Notes under the pieces: model-generated
Told to the model about the DNA's origin: nothing
What the model saw: only the letters and a program-made list of their open reading frames with translations
The model's database searches: none
Program-made: the position numbers and the translations under genes
From: Cellulophaga baltica
Lineage (GTDB): Bacteria; Bacteroidota; Bacteroidia; Flavobacteriales; Flavobacteriaceae
Reading direction: 5' to 3'
DNA: 64,000 bases
NCBI RefSeq assembly: GCF_900102165.1
Contig: NZ_FNBD01000010.1
Coordinates: 89,596-153,595 of the forward strand
Part shown: positions 63,110 through 64,000 of the stretch, in pieces
Position numbering within the stretch: the first letter of the stretch is position 1
Layout of the letters: the number at the start of each line of letters is the position of its first letter

Positions 63110-64000
63110 TTAAAAGAATCTTGGTGTTATTACTTTTTTGTATCGTGTTAAGAATTCATAGCGAAGAAAGACTTCAAAAGACCCATCATTAAAACGAGTG
63201 GCTCCTAGGTCTGTTGTTTCTTTATCGTACGCTAATCCTAGCATTAATTGTTCTGATATTTGGAACCCAGCCAATAAACTCACTGCGGCATCCCATCGGT
63301 ATGCTGCTCCTACAGAAAATTTATCATTAATTAGAAAGTTGGCCGAAACATCTATTTGTAAAGGCGCTCCTTTTACGGCTTTTACAAGCCCTGCAGGTTT
63401 GAATTTTAGGTTGGGATTTAAATCAAAAACATAGCCTGTTATGAAGTAAATATTTAACCGTTCTTCGGCTAAGAAAGAAGAACTATCAGTTCCTGCGCTA
63501 TCAAAATGTTCTGTCTGTAAAAAATTAGGAACAGATAATCCTGAATAAAAATTATCGGTATGGTAGTAAACCCCTGCTCCAAAATTAGGAGAGAATTTAT
63601 TATCCACATTAGGCAAGTTACTCTCTGCTCCATAATTTCTAAGTTTAGAGAAATCGATGTTCAAGAAATGTCCGCCTGCTTTTAATCCAAACGAAAGTTT
63701 ACCTTCTTCAGAAGTAGGGATGGTATAGGAAAATGCGGCATCAAAATACGTATCTTGATTGGTACCATTTCCTATTTCATCATTTACGATAGAGAGTCCT
63801 AAACCCACTCTTCTAGACACTGGGGTATTCAGGTTTAGGGTTTGTGTGGTTGGCGCTCCATCTAGTCCTACCCATTGTGAGCGGTGTAAGGCAGCAATAC
63901 TCAGCACCCCTCGGGAACCTGCATAGGCAGGATTCACCGAGATGGTATTGTACATGTACTGCGTGTATTGCGCATCTTGCTGCGCAGAGAGAGTTGTGGT
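63110..64000 (-). CDS. PorP/SprF family type IX secretion membrane protein (5' end cut by window)
   Basis: Partial: at least 296 residues, the start lying beyond 64000. The visible N-terminal portion reads LSAQQDAQYTQYMYNT, i.e. the end of a signal peptide followed by the QYTQYMYN motif characteristic of the PorP/SprF family. It then continues with VNPAYAGSRGVLSIAALHRSQWVGLDGAPTTQT and a beta-rich barrel ending in FEVFLRYEFLTRYKKVITPRFF. In Flavobacteriia, SprF-like proteins are paired with large type B-sorted adhesins and help their export. The stop lies 12 bp before the OmpA-family start, so they form one operon. Confidence 0.93.
   Translation of the reverse strand, partial: TTTLSAQQDAQYTQYMYNTISVNPAYAGSRGVLSIAALHRSQWVGLDGAPTTQTLNLNTPVSRRVGLGLSIVNDEIGNGTNQDTYFDAAFSYTIPTSEEGKLSFGLKAGGHFLNIDFSKLRNYGAESNLPNVDNKFSPNFGAGVYYHTDNFYSGLSVPNFLQTEHFDSAGTDSSSFLAEERLNIYFITGYVFDLNPNLKFKPAGLVKAVKGAPLQIDVSANFLINDKFSVGAAYRWDAAVSLLAGFQISEQLMLGLAYDKETTDLGATRFNDGSFEVFLRYEFLTRYKKVITPRFF

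Overview
The window is AT-rich chromosomal DNA from a member of the Bacteroidota, almost certainly a marine-type Flavobacteriaceae. The evidence is type IX secretion (T9SS) type B sorting domains on surface proteins, a PorP/SprF plus OmpA pair, DUF3276/PUR, DUF1573 lipoproteins, a class 2 PyrD, a stand-alone sucC, Bacteroidota-style promoters (TTTG or TTAG, about 20 nt, then TAnnTTTG) and an absence of obvious Shine-Dalgarno signals. I see no rRNA or tRNA gene, CRISPR array, insertion sequence or phage. Genus cannot be fixed from sequence alone.

Left part (1-14.1 kb): mostly housekeeping genes. They are a CsaA-like tRNA-binding protein, a frameshifted bile-acid/sodium symporter, a PlsC-type acyltransferase, an M14 carboxypeptidase, a PUR-family protein, an MdlA-like ABC exporter, nusB/DUF1573/yajC, pepT, pyrD, a LysE exporter and HMG-CoA lyase. 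Genes are tightly packed and convergent pairs often share a hairpin terminator or overlap at their stop codons.

14.2-24.3 kb: a coherent metal (probably iron) acquisition island. A rightward operon (DUF4856 lipoprotein, imelysin-like lipoprotein, HTTM membrane protein, TonB-dependent receptor) meets a leftward group (canonical imelysin, two-heme oxidoreductase, divergent imelysin) end to end. Three different imelysin relatives, a c-type cytochrome, a membrane carboxylase-like protein and an outer-membrane receptor suggest one uptake and processing machine.

24.5-34.3 kb: guaB, a sulfurtransferase, an exported thioredoxin, lysA, sucC, a small exported TonB_C-like protein, DUF1456, hsp20 (preceded by a perfect 20-bp inverted repeat) and uvrB.

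34.3-57.1 kb: a leftward surface-protein region. It holds three tandem paralogues sharing a roughly 450-residue N-terminal domain. One is a giant adhesin of about 4,111 residues with some 28 SprB-like modules and a T9SS type B tail. The other two lack that tail and share a short, different C-terminal tail. A small ABC-2 transporter and another T9SS type B protein follow. All three paralogues carry a common ACAACAAAGA motif 63-84 bp upstream of their start codons; this motif, the tail and the module swapping are the most unusual signals in the window.

57.2-64 kb: a conserved hypothetical with kinase-like motifs, a nucleoid-associated protein, a pRiA4b ORF-3-like protein, heme A synthase (ctaA), and the downstream part of a T9SS accessory operon (PorP/SprF, cut by the window edge, then OmpA/PD40).
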